Part shown: in pieces, positions 17,357-25,269 of the stretch | How positions within the stretch are numbered: the stretch's first letter is position 1 | Layout: each line of letters starts with the position of its first letter | DNA from: Amphibacillus marinus | GTDB taxonomy: Bacteria; Bacillota; Bacilli; Bacillales; Amphibacillaceae | Direction: 5' to 3' | NCBI RefSeq assembly: GCF_900110345.1 | Contig: NZ_FODJ01000001.1 | Location: 186,001 to 250,000 of the forward strand | Length of the DNA: 64,000 nucleotides | Translations under genes and position numbers: made by a program | Notes under the pieces: generated by a model | Databases searched by the model: none | What the model was told of the DNA's origin: nothing | What the model saw: the letters and a program-made list of their open reading frames with translations, nothing else

Positions 17357-18782
17357 GCTGATCACCGCCTCGATACTTATTAGCAAAAGCAAGCATTGCT
17401 TGCTCAAAACAGGCTACCGGTGGATGAACAACCCCCGCGCCAACTTGCCCAATTCCGGCTTGTTTATGTGCCATACCACTATTAATGACCGGCAGTACGT
17501 TAGTTTCAATTACTTTCCGAATATCAATACCATAAGCACCACCACGGAAATTAAGGGTCGGAATTGAATAATTTGTATTTTCACCTGCGGTTATTTCATA
17601 CATTTGTTCACTGTAAGCAATAGCATCCTCTACTTCTCCCCCAACAAATTGGACAATTGCTGGTGAACCACCCATCGCAAATCCGCCAATTCCCATTGTT
17701 TCAGTTATTGCGCTATCACCTAAATCGGGTGCAGCATCCTCTTCAGAATAACCTGGGAAAAAGAGACCTTTGACAAGATTAGCTGGAGCAGTAAACCATT
17801 CATTTTCTCCTAATCCACTTACACGAATGCCAAAGTCAACACCATTACGGGCCATCGTGGTCACAATACTTGAATAGGGTATGCCTTGAGCTGCCTCCAA
17901 CGCAGATTTACTAGCAGGCATTGACAAATTTAAAAAATAATGTTCATTCCCTCTAATAAAGCCAATAACTTCACGAAGTACGTCTTTGGTTAAATCAGTT
18001 TGTAAAAAGTAATCAATGATCTCTCGGTTAAATAGGCTAGTTGCTGCCTTGTTTCGATTATGACATTCATCACCCATGTGCAGAGCTTGAGAAGTAATCG
18101 ATTTTAGGTCAACTCCATCCGTAAGGGCTAAAGCTTTCTTTAATGCTGGTGCAAAGACGGTCTCAATCCACTTTAACCGTTCAATTACCTCAACTGAATT
18201 AGCACCAAAACGAAGCACTTTCCCTAACCCTTCATTGACTGTACAATATGCGCGATTACCATGGGTTCTATTTTCAACGACATGAACTGGCATAGAAGGC
18301 GAAATAATGCCAGCCATTGGTCCAACAGCGCTGTGTTCATTAGCTGGGGCAAACTCAATTTCTCCAGATGCAGCAAGATTTTCAGCCGCTTCCTCATTTT
18401 TAGCCAAACCTTCATAAATTAATGCACCAATGATTGCTCCTTTAGCCGGACCACACATTCGCTCCCAGGTAATTGGTGGGCCTGAGTGCAGGATTTTTTT
18501 CTTATGCATATTTGGGATTACATGGATCGCCTGTTCAATATCAATTAGATAGGGATGCGCGTCTTTAATCCGTGTTATCGCTTCCAAATTAGCCGCTTCA
18601 ACCTGATCGTTACCCTGTAAGAAATCAAGTGCAGCTATTAATTGTGTATTTCCACCAGCTGGTGGCCGCCAATCTAACTGAACGGACTCGACATTCTGCA
18701 GATCTAAATCATCCTTAAACTTTGATGTCCCGATATTAATAACTCTAAGTGAGTCGTTAAAAAGCTCAGTAGCTCTACTCAT
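17349..18782 (-). CDS. DUF1116 protein, AllG (YlbE)-like transcarbamylase subunit
   Basis: A 477-residue DUF1116 protein. In E. coli the homologue AllG (YlbE) forms, with AllF (FdrA) and AllH (YlbF), the oxamate transcarbamylase that turns oxalurate and phosphate into oxamate and carbamoyl phosphate. Family features are VQLDWRPPAGGN, the glycine-rich KGAIIGALIYEG, and GDECHNRNKAATSLF in the centre. It is cytoplasmic, with no signal or membrane helix. The ATG at 18782 has AGGGGAGG upstream. Its ATG shares a base with the fdrA stop (TAATG), and its end overlaps the carbamate kinase start, so three genes are tightly coupled. The substrate here need not be oxalurate. Confidence 0.85.
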   Translation of the reverse strand: MSRATELFNDSLRVINIGTSKFKDDLDLQNVESVQLDWRPPAGGNTQLIAALDFLQGNDQVEAANLEAITRIKDAHPYLIDIEQAIHVIPNMHKKKILHSGPPITWERMCGPAKGAIIGALIYEGLAKNEEAAENLAASGEIEFAPANEHSAVGPMAGIISPSMPVHVVENRTHGNRAYCTVNEGLGKVLRFGANSVEVIERLKWIETVFAPALKKALALTDGVDLKSITSQALHMGDECHNRNKAATSLFNREIIDYFLQTDLTKDVLREVIGFIRGNEHYFLNLSMPASKSALEAAQGIPYSSIVTTMARNGVDFGIRVSGLGENEWFTAPANLVKGLFFPGYSEEDAAPDLGDSAITETMGIGGFAMGGSPAIVQFVGGEVEDAIAYSEQMYEITAGENTNYSIPTLNFRGGAYGIDIRKVIETNVLPVINSGMAHKQAGIGQVGAGVVHPPVACFEQAMLAFANKYRGGDQHE

Positions 18783-20335
18783 TAGATAACCTCCCCTTTT
18801 GTAATCAAACACGCTAACTTACTTGCCATTTCATTCGAGTTAGCGACATATACACCTGCTTCTAGTAAGGCTTTCTCTTGTGCTTGGTAATCTTGTTTGT
18901 CTGCTAATGTCGCACATATATAAGCAATGACAATCAAATGACGCTTTTCCTGCTTAGCTAATTCGATTGCTTCTTTAATGGTGTCAATTGATTCTCCAAC
19001 CGGATCCTCATGAGCGCCATAGCCCAGCTCGAAATCAAGCAATAACACTGCAGTCTCAGGATCCTTTGCTTCTTGCAGAATACGATCATTTCGCAGTGAA
19101 GGTTCAATCATTGGGTGTGGTTTACCTTTAGTAAACGCATCGTCTCCCATATCAAGCAAGCTATGACCAGCACTTACTTCTAGGTTCTCAATTTTTTCTT
19201 CAGCAATTTTGGCTACATTACTCTTTACCGCCTCACCGTTAGATCGAATAATTGAAAGTGCTTCGGAAGTTAGGGTCCCACCACAAAATAGTCCTCTGAT
19301 ATAGTGTTGCTGACTGGATAACTGCGTACGCTCATCACTGGCCCAATTCTTTGTTGCCAATGGCAGATCACCGTCAACCTTTGCTTCTGGATCAAGACGT
19401 TTAACTGCTTGGCGCGCTGCTTCAATTAAAGTAGGTGCAAAGCTAGCCCCGACTGCTTCAATCGGCTCTCGCTCTCCGTCAAGAAAATTAATAACCACTG
19501 GCTTCGTGATTTGCTCAACCACTTCTAGGATTTTACGCTGAACCGCTTTTGCAGGTGGCTTTGAGATAAGTATAATGACCTCAGTATGCTCATCTGCTGC
19601 CAAAGCCGTTAAACCTTCTAGCATCATAATGCCACCGATGTCCTCGTGCAAATCACGGCCACCCGTTCCAATTGCTTGTGTAATACCGTAGCCTAGGCGA
19701 TCAATTTGGACAGCAACCTCCTGCAATCCAGTCCCTGAGGCAGCTACTAATCCAATTCCTCCTTGTTTTACCTTATTCGCAAAACAAAGGCCTGTCTGAT
19801 TAAGGATCGCCGTCCCACAATCTGGTCCCATAACGAATAATCCTTTTTCTCTCCCTAATTCCTTTAGTTCTCGCTCATCTTCAATTGAAACATTATCACT
19901 AAACAGCATAACGTGAAGGTCGTTAGCCAAGGCTTGGCGTGCTTCTCTTGCGGCATATTCCCCTGGCACTGAGATAATAGCCATGTTTGCATCTGGTAAG
20001 GTATTCAACGCAGCACTAAAGGTTTGAACGGATTGATGACCGCCTTTCCCCTTCTTCTTTTTCTTTGCATTTAATTCACTATCAACGAAAGCTATGGTAT
20101 CCTCGACAATAGCTTCATTAATGGCCTTAACTGCTATAATTAGATCATTTTCAGTTGCATCACTCGCATTGTCTGTCAGTAAGCCGATATTGGCTAATAG
20201 ATCCTTGTTCATTTCAGTAGCCATTGAGACGACGGCTTCCTCGACGCCCTCTCTCGATAATATTTTTCCAGATAACGACATTAACGTTACCGAATCATGA
20301 TAAGCGTTCTTCTCTACAATTACTTTTGCTGCCAT
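18782..20335 (-). CDS. fdrA: FdrA/AllF-like transcarbamylase subunit
   Basis: A 517-residue protein with the fold of the succinyl-CoA synthetase alpha subunit, duplicated. It contains the Rossmann-like segments MGPDCGTAILNQTG and GLVAASGTGLQEVAVQIDRLG, followed by IGTGGRDLHEDIGG. The E. coli homologue FdrA (AllF) is a subunit of oxamate transcarbamylase. A short lysine-rich linker (residues 90-98, AKKKKKGKG) interrupts the N-terminal part. The start is the ATG at 20335, inside the end of the allH-like gene (41-base overlap), and its own end touches the allG-like start. The close packing supports one enzyme complex made of AllH, AllF and AllG homologues. Confidence 0.88.
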   Translation of the reverse strand: MAAKVIVEKNAYHDSVTLMSLSGKILSREGVEEAVVSMATEMNKDLLANIGLLTDNASDATENDLIIAVKAINEAIVEDTIAFVDSELNAKKKKKGKGGHQSVQTFSAALNTLPDANMAIISVPGEYAAREARQALANDLHVMLFSDNVSIEDERELKELGREKGLFVMGPDCGTAILNQTGLCFANKVKQGGIGLVAASGTGLQEVAVQIDRLGYGITQAIGTGGRDLHEDIGGIMMLEGLTALAADEHTEVIILISKPPAKAVQRKILEVVEQITKPVVINFLDGEREPIEAVGASFAPTLIEAARQAVKRLDPEAKVDGDLPLATKNWASDERTQLSSQQHYIRGLFCGGTLTSEALSIIRSNGEAVKSNVAKIAEEKIENLEVSAGHSLLDMGDDAFTKGKPHPMIEPSLRNDRILQEAKDPETAVLLLDFELGYGAHEDPVGESIDTIKEAIELAKQEKRHLIVIAYICATLADKQDYQAQEKALLEAGVYVANSNEMASKLACLITKGEVI

Positions 20336-21242
20336 CTTCGTTTCCCCCTTGTGAATAATGGTCGTGTAGTATTCGATAACCTACTACTACACCGACTAAC
20401 ATGTCCGTGCCAGATGTCGAACCAATCTTTACCACCGCTTCAAGCTCGTGCTCGGTAAATTTATCGCCACTAAGCAGAAGTTGCTGGATACCATCATTAA
20501 CGGCACCGTTTAAGCAATTTTTTAACATCTGGTAGCTAATGGTTGTTGTGCGTTGCTTCATCAGATGAAGCCATTCTTGCTTCGTATGCATAATCGAGAC
20601 CAGGTATTCTGCCTGATACGCATAGCCAACTGCTAATAGGCCCGTCAAAAAATCATCGCCAGACGGTGTTAACCCAATGCCTAAACCGATAAAGCTTTGT
20701 AAAAATTTTGATTGGTATGTTTGTTGAAATAAAGCTAAATGCTTTATTAAGCCACGTTGGTGGATCGTTAAATGAGCCGTTTGTGTTTCCTTATTATTAA
20801 GAAAGACATGCTGGTAAGCTGGCAATAACCCATCCTTCTTGCCATTTGCGCTTAAAAAGCCATCTAGTCTCCTGATGATTGACTTGAGTGAGCTTGAACG
20901 TACTGATGGTCTAGCTATTTGTCCGCACCATTCATTTGCGTCATTAAAGTCAATGACATAATGATCAATAGCTAATTGTGAATACCCGTGTAGATATACT
21001 ACTTTAGTCGGTCTTAACGTCTGAGCAAGTTGATGAAAGAGTCTATGATTAGTTGTCTTTAGCATATCTGGAGCTTGAGTCACAGATTTTACCGCTAGGG
21101 TTATCATACGTTCTTCCGTCTTCAGCATTATATTAATAGCCTGTTCAAATACACTGTGTACTTCCCCAACAATAGAACCAATCTCCCACTTAGCTAAATC
21201 TTGCTTTAACCGTCCATCTACTTCATTCATGTAAAGATACAT
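20295..21242 (-). CDS. DUF2877 protein, AllH (YlbF)-like transcarbamylase subunit
   Basis: A 315-residue DUF2877 protein, the third subunit type of the oxamate-transcarbamylase complex. The family hallmark GLGIGLTPSGDDFLTGLLAVGYA is clear at about residues 205-227; these acidic and glycine residues are the likely ligand-binding loop. The N-terminal half (MNEVDGRLKQDLAKWEIGSIVGEVHSVF) shows the weakly conserved barrel typical of the family. GGGGGTT upstream of the ATG at 21242 supports the start. The 3' end overlaps fdrA by 41 bases. It lies 25 bases from an AzgA-like permease gene, in one operon. Confidence 0.85.
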   Translation of the reverse strand: MYLYMNEVDGRLKQDLAKWEIGSIVGEVHSVFEQAINIMLKTEERMITLAVKSVTQAPDMLKTTNHRLFHQLAQTLRPTKVVYLHGYSQLAIDHYVIDFNDANEWCGQIARPSVRSSSLKSIIRRLDGFLSANGKKDGLLPAYQHVFLNNKETQTAHLTIHQRGLIKHLALFQQTYQSKFLQSFIGLGIGLTPSGDDFLTGLLAVGYAYQAEYLVSIMHTKQEWLHLMKQRTTTISYQMLKNCLNGAVNDGIQQLLLSGDKFTEHELEAVVKIGSTSGTDMLVGVVVGYRILHDHYSQGGNEDGSKSNCREERLS

Positions 21243-21267
21243 GCTAACCCCCTCTTATCATCTGTTT

Positions 21268-22794
21268 TTAGAGCTGACTTTTTTCCTCTGGATGACGGTA
21301 AAAATGAAAAGCGAACAAACCAATTGCCATTGATAAATAACCCAATGCAGAACTTGAACCCGTACCAAAACCTATTTCTGCTGCATGAATAAAGCCAAAG
21401 AATGCAAGTGTAGCCGTAATTAAACTATAAATTGCCGCCTGCTTAAAGCGTTTGTCAATTAGAAAGATAACTATGGTAATTAGCATCATTGAAACCAGAA
21501 TATCTGATGATCCAAGCGCTTGCCATCCTTGGTAGAAAACACCATTATCTTCAAGTAAACGAAATCCGATCTCTTCAGCGCTTGTTCCCGCTGCTGATAA
21601 GGCATTATCTATTTGTAAGATGACATAACTCGCAATGAACGGCATCAAACCTAGTATCATTGCTGGGACATGCTTTGCCTCCGCAGTTGTAAATGCTTGG
21701 GTTCCTATTGTCATTGCGATATAAACAAGAATCGGAAGTAACGCAACTAGCGGAATAATGGACATAACAAGTGGTAGCAAGCCGACAAAGGCAATTAGCA
21801 TTACCCCAATTCCAGTGGCTAAAGAATAACCGACTCTTGCGCCTGCTTTTTTCCACCCGGGATGTCCAATGTAAATGATTGTTGGATAAGGGCTACCTAA
21901 CACAGACCCAAACATGGTCAGTAAGGCAGGCACCAATAAAGTCAAGGTAGTTGGGTACTTATCCCCCTCCACCTCAGCACTCTCAATGTTATCTAAGCTT
22001 TCAAGAAAATCATAAATAGCTAACGGAATAGCTGCTGCTAAAAAGGGCGTTAAGTAAGCAAAGCCTGTAATTAAATTACCCATTGCAAAGGATGGAAATG
22101 AAATAGAGAAACCACTCGCAGCTTCCTGAACACTTGTAACATCCATATAGCCTGTTACCCATGCTAAAAGCATCCCAATAATAATAGCAAGTAAGCCGGC
22201 TGGAAGATTACCAGGTAATTTTTTGTGAGCAATCCAGCCACCTAATACGATGACTAGCGTTAACAAGCCAATATATGGCGTAGTAAAGATCGCCCCCATC
22301 GGGTTCATAGCAATAAAGGTTAACGCGATTCCCGCTAATGATCCAAGTAAAGCAGATCTTGGAATATACTTTTGAATGAATGGTCCTACAAAGGCACCTA
22401 ACGTCATAATAAGGCCCTGTATTAAATTCCAAGCGATACCCGTAGACCAAGCAATAACCCAATCCTGTGTTTGCGCATACACGGGTAAAATAACGCCAAA
22501 GGCAACAATAAAATAGTGAGGCACACTAAGCCCATATGGTAAGGCAGTCATCTCTGTTTTACCAACTTCTAAGGACTTCCGCCGTGTCTGAATAGCAAAA
22601 ATAACCCCGCCTAAACCAATTGCTACCGCAGTGCCAGGGACAATACGACCGTAAATAAGATGATCAGGCATATTAATGGCACCCAATAAGCCAATTGCTG
22701 CTAAAAAATTAGTGAGTACATTACTAAATAGACCGAAGAAGCCATTGGTATCGCCCTTAACAAACCAAGGTGTCCCATTCGTTTTTGTGGACAT
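21268..22794 (-). CDS. AzgA/NCS2-like permease B
   Basis: A 508-residue polytopic protein with about 13 membrane segments. The half-helix region GSPYPTIIYIGHPGWKKAGARVGY resembles the GARTG-type motif of AzgA/PbuG guanine-hypoxanthine transporters. It is clearly paralogous to the permease encoded at 23473-24990: both share the DGFFGL or NGFFGL start, the TALP-G-SVPH segment, IAMNP/SMSP and DNIESAEV-GD-YPTT. The pair flanks the cysteine-hydrolase gene. It probably imports a cyclic ureide or purine-like ring. Why two are needed is not clear; different substrates or affinities are possible. Confidence 0.78.
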   Translation of the reverse strand: MSTKTNGTPWFVKGDTNGFFGLFSNVLTNFLAAIGLLGAINMPDHLIYGRIVPGTAVAIGLGGVIFAIQTRRKSLEVGKTEMTALPYGLSVPHYFIVAFGVILPVYAQTQDWVIAWSTGIAWNLIQGLIMTLGAFVGPFIQKYIPRSALLGSLAGIALTFIAMNPMGAIFTTPYIGLLTLVIVLGGWIAHKKLPGNLPAGLLAIIIGMLLAWVTGYMDVTSVQEAASGFSISFPSFAMGNLITGFAYLTPFLAAAIPLAIYDFLESLDNIESAEVEGDKYPTTLTLLVPALLTMFGSVLGSPYPTIIYIGHPGWKKAGARVGYSLATGIGVMLIAFVGLLPLVMSIIPLVALLPILVYIAMTIGTQAFTTAEAKHVPAMILGLMPFIASYVILQIDNALSAAGTSAEEIGFRLLEDNGVFYQGWQALGSSDILVSMMLITIVIFLIDKRFKQAAIYSLITATLAFFGFIHAAEIGFGTGSSSALGYLSMAIGLFAFHFYRHPEEKSQL

Positions 22795-22797
22795 GGT

Positions 22798-23469
22798 TTA
22801 CGCCTCCCTAGATAAACCTGCAAGTAAATCTTCTGATCGACCTGTCCAACCAAAAATACCACCTTGCTGATTAATCATTCGAATTGAATCCTCATGATCT
22901 TTCGGATCGAATGCTGCACAGCAATCTTCAAGCATTAAGCACTCATAACCTCGATCATTTGCTTCACGTATTGTTGTTTGCACACATACATGTGTCGTAA
23001 CACCAGCAACGAGTAACGTCTCTATTTGTTTGTTTTTCAAAATGATATCTAGATCTGTTTGATAAAAAGCACCTTTCCCAGGCTTGTCGAGCACGACTTC
23101 CCCTCTAACAGGTTGTAGTTCATCAACAATGTCATGTCCGTACTCGCCCCGAACTAAGATCCTCCCCATTGGTCCTTGTTCGCCAATATTACCCCCACGT
23201 CGTTGTTTGCTTGGTGGAACGTCAGAAAGATCTGTGCGATGCCCTTCTCGGGTATGGATAACGAAGATCCCCTGTTCACGCGCTGTTTCAAGCACTTTTT
23301 TCACAGCTGGAATAATCCCATTCGTGGTTGAAACATCGTTTCCTAATTGCTCCCCAAAACCTCCTGGGTAAAGAAAATCGCGTTGCATATCAATAATGAC
23401 AAGCGCTGTTTTCTCCAAAGAAAAGGTAAATTCATAAGGCTTTGCATTAATTGAAAAGTGTTTATCCAT
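22798..23469 (-). CDS. Isochorismatase-family cysteine hydrolase, biuret-hydrolase-like
   Basis: A 223-residue cysteine hydrolase. The likely triad is D27 (VIIDMQRDF), K132 (DKPGKGAF) and C162 (TTHVCVQTT). From memory it shares long segments with biuret hydrolase (BiuH): IHTREGHR-DL, RILVRGE-G-DI, DKPGKG-F, REANDRGYECL-LEDCC-A. BiuH splits biuret into allophanate and ammonia. In a barbiturate route the same type of enzyme might cut ureidomalonate or malonamate. It lies 3 bases upstream of permease B and 3 bases downstream of permease A, so it is firmly within the operon. Confidence is high for the family and moderate for the biuret activity. Confidence 0.82.
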   Translation of the reverse strand: MDKHFSINAKPYEFTFSLEKTALVIIDMQRDFLYPGGFGEQLGNDVSTTNGIIPAVKKVLETAREQGIFVIHTREGHRTDLSDVPPSKQRRGGNIGEQGPMGRILVRGEYGHDIVDELQPVRGEVVLDKPGKGAFYQTDLDIILKNKQIETLLVAGVTTHVCVQTTIREANDRGYECLMLEDCCAAFDPKDHEDSIRMINQQGGIFGWTGRSEDLLAGLSREA

Positions 23470-23472
23470 ACT

Positions 23473-24990
23473 TTACTCCTCCATTCGATTGTATTTTCTC
23501 ATTAGGTTAACCACTCCTAAGATCGTACTAACTAATAGATAGCTAAGCGCCATTTCACTCCCGACTCCAATACCAACTGATTCAACATGAATGATTCCAA
23601 AAAAAGAAAGAACCCCGCCAATAACCGCACCAATAGCTGCTAGATTAAACTTTTGATCAATGATAAATGACAAAATACTAGCCCACACCATTCCTGTGAC
23701 AATTGCCCCTGATCCCAAAATAATAAGCCCACTAATTGGTAAGCCTGCCGCTGCTATTGCTTCGTAACCGATTGTCGGAGCATCTGTTCCTGCAGCGGAT
23801 AAAACATTCTGAATCATGTTTACTCCCCAGTCTGCTAGCCACGGAATAATTGCTAAGATTACAGCAGGTGCGTATTTGAGTTCTACTTCCTGAAATGCTT
23901 GAGCGCCAATAACCAAGCCAATATAGATCAGGATCGGCAGAATCGCCTCAAGTGGAATAATGTTTAACAACAAGGATATTAATCCCAACCAGGTAATCAG
24001 CAACACGGCTAGCCCTGTTAGCCACGTATAGCCAATCCGTGCCCCTGCCTCTTTCCATCCTGCATGACCAATAAAAACAGCTGTCGGAAATGGGCTGCCA
24101 AATAGGCTTGCTAACACACTGACTGCACCGTCAGCAACCATCGTTACCGTAGTGGGGTAAGCATCTCCTGCCACCTCAGCACTCTCGATGTTGTCAATGG
24201 TTTCGAAAATATTGTAAATACCAAGTGGTATAGCGGTTGCAATAAATGGTGCTGCATCAGAGAAACCGCTTACAATATTACTTAAAGAAAAACTTGGTAG
24301 AGCGAATTGAATATTATTTGCTGAATTTAACATGGTTGATAGATCCATGTTCCCAGTTGCCCAGCCCAATATGGTTCCGATCAAAATTGCTACTAAACCG
24401 ACAGGAACATGAAAGGGAAACTTTACTTTACCAAACCAGCCTAACAGAATAATAATAAGTGACGTGAAGCCAATATAGGGCAAGTCAAAGACCTGCATCG
24501 CTGGTGACATTGAAATAAAAGTGATGGATGCCCCAGCCAATGAACCAAGCATAGCAGCTCTCGGTAACAGCTCTCTTATCTTAGGACCGATAATCGCACC
24601 CAGCAACTCAATAACCCCTTCGATAAAACCCCAAGCTAAGCCAGCATACCAGGCTAAGTATGGATCACCTGTCTCTCGAAAAACGGGCCCCATAATAAGA
24701 AAGACAATTAAAAACATATGCGGGACACTTGTACCCGAGGGCAAAGCTGTCACTGTATTTCTCTTCTCTTGTTTTGCTAATTGATAGGCCATCACCGTGT
24801 AAATTAAGCTACTAACAAAAATAGACAAACCTACGGCTGGTAAGATTGCACCGAAAGTAATATCAGCTGGTATACCTACTCCTAAAAGAAGTCCTGCCAT
24901 GACAAGCAAATTTGTTAAATTGTTGGTAATCAAGCCAAAAAATCCGTCTATATCTGATTTCTGCCATAGCTTTATTTGACCTTTAAACAT
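23473..24990 (-). CDS. AzgA/NCS2-like permease A
   Basis: A 505-residue polytopic permease, paralogue of the one encoded at 21268-22794. Shared elements are DGFFGLITNNLTNLLV, TALPSGTSVPHMFLI, DNIESAEVAGDAYPTTVT and GSPFPTAVFIGHAGWKEAGARIGY. It is the first gene of the ureide cluster. GGGGGG precedes the ATG at 24990. A good TATAAT lies about 80 bases upstream without an obvious -35, which suggests dependence on an activator such as the neighbouring PucR protein. The imported compound is probably the cyclic ureide used by the cluster. Confidence 0.78.
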   Translation of the reverse strand: MFKGQIKLWQKSDIDGFFGLITNNLTNLLVMAGLLLGVGIPADITFGAILPAVGLSIFVSSLIYTVMAYQLAKQEKRNTVTALPSGTSVPHMFLIVFLIMGPVFRETGDPYLAWYAGLAWGFIEGVIELLGAIIGPKIRELLPRAAMLGSLAGASITFISMSPAMQVFDLPYIGFTSLIIILLGWFGKVKFPFHVPVGLVAILIGTILGWATGNMDLSTMLNSANNIQFALPSFSLSNIVSGFSDAAPFIATAIPLGIYNIFETIDNIESAEVAGDAYPTTVTMVADGAVSVLASLFGSPFPTAVFIGHAGWKEAGARIGYTWLTGLAVLLITWLGLISLLLNIIPLEAILPILIYIGLVIGAQAFQEVELKYAPAVILAIIPWLADWGVNMIQNVLSAAGTDAPTIGYEAIAAAGLPISGLIILGSGAIVTGMVWASILSFIIDQKFNLAAIGAVIGGVLSFFGIIHVESVGIGVGSEMALSYLLVSTILGVVNLMRKYNRMEE

Positions 24991-25212
24991 GCCAATCCCC
25001 CCATGCTTGAGGTATTTTATTTGATAATTCCGATAAAAATATCTCCTCCTTTCCTTTGATAAGTTAATTATAGCAAGCGAAAGCTAAACATTCATTGTAT
25101 ATAAAAGACAAAAAAAATAGTTTTAATTATTAATTATTGACAAACAACATTGATTTAGTTTTTACTTTATTCAAATATTAAGTTTTGTTAGAATAATTTA
25201 CTTAAATTAAAA
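24991..25212 (-). promoter_or_regulatory. Promoter region of the ureide operon
   Basis: On the minus strand TATAAT lies at 25072-25067, with no convincing -35 at 16-18 bases. A strong AAGGAGGAG (25054-25043) follows that has no start codon at the right distance, so a lost or very short leader frame is possible. ATTATCAAA and TTATCAAAGG words (25020-25062) resemble the palindrome at 16364-16380. Confidence 0.45.
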
Positions 25213-25246
25213 ACACCAATTTGGCTCAATTAAACCAAATTGGTGT
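25213..25246 (-). terminator. Terminator of the pucR-like gene
   Basis: ACACCAATTTGG (25213-25224) and CCAAATTGGTGT (25235-25246) form a perfect 12-bp stem, followed on the minus strand by TTTTTAATTT. It isolates the regulator gene from the ureide operon. Confidence 0.9.
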
Positions 25247-25269
25247 TCGTCTTTATCGATGCAACATTA

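Noticed and set aside
24991-25212. Purine riboswitch before the permease genes
   Set aside because: The conserved purine-aptamer core and its pairing arms were looked for and not found; a PucR-dependent promoter is more likely.
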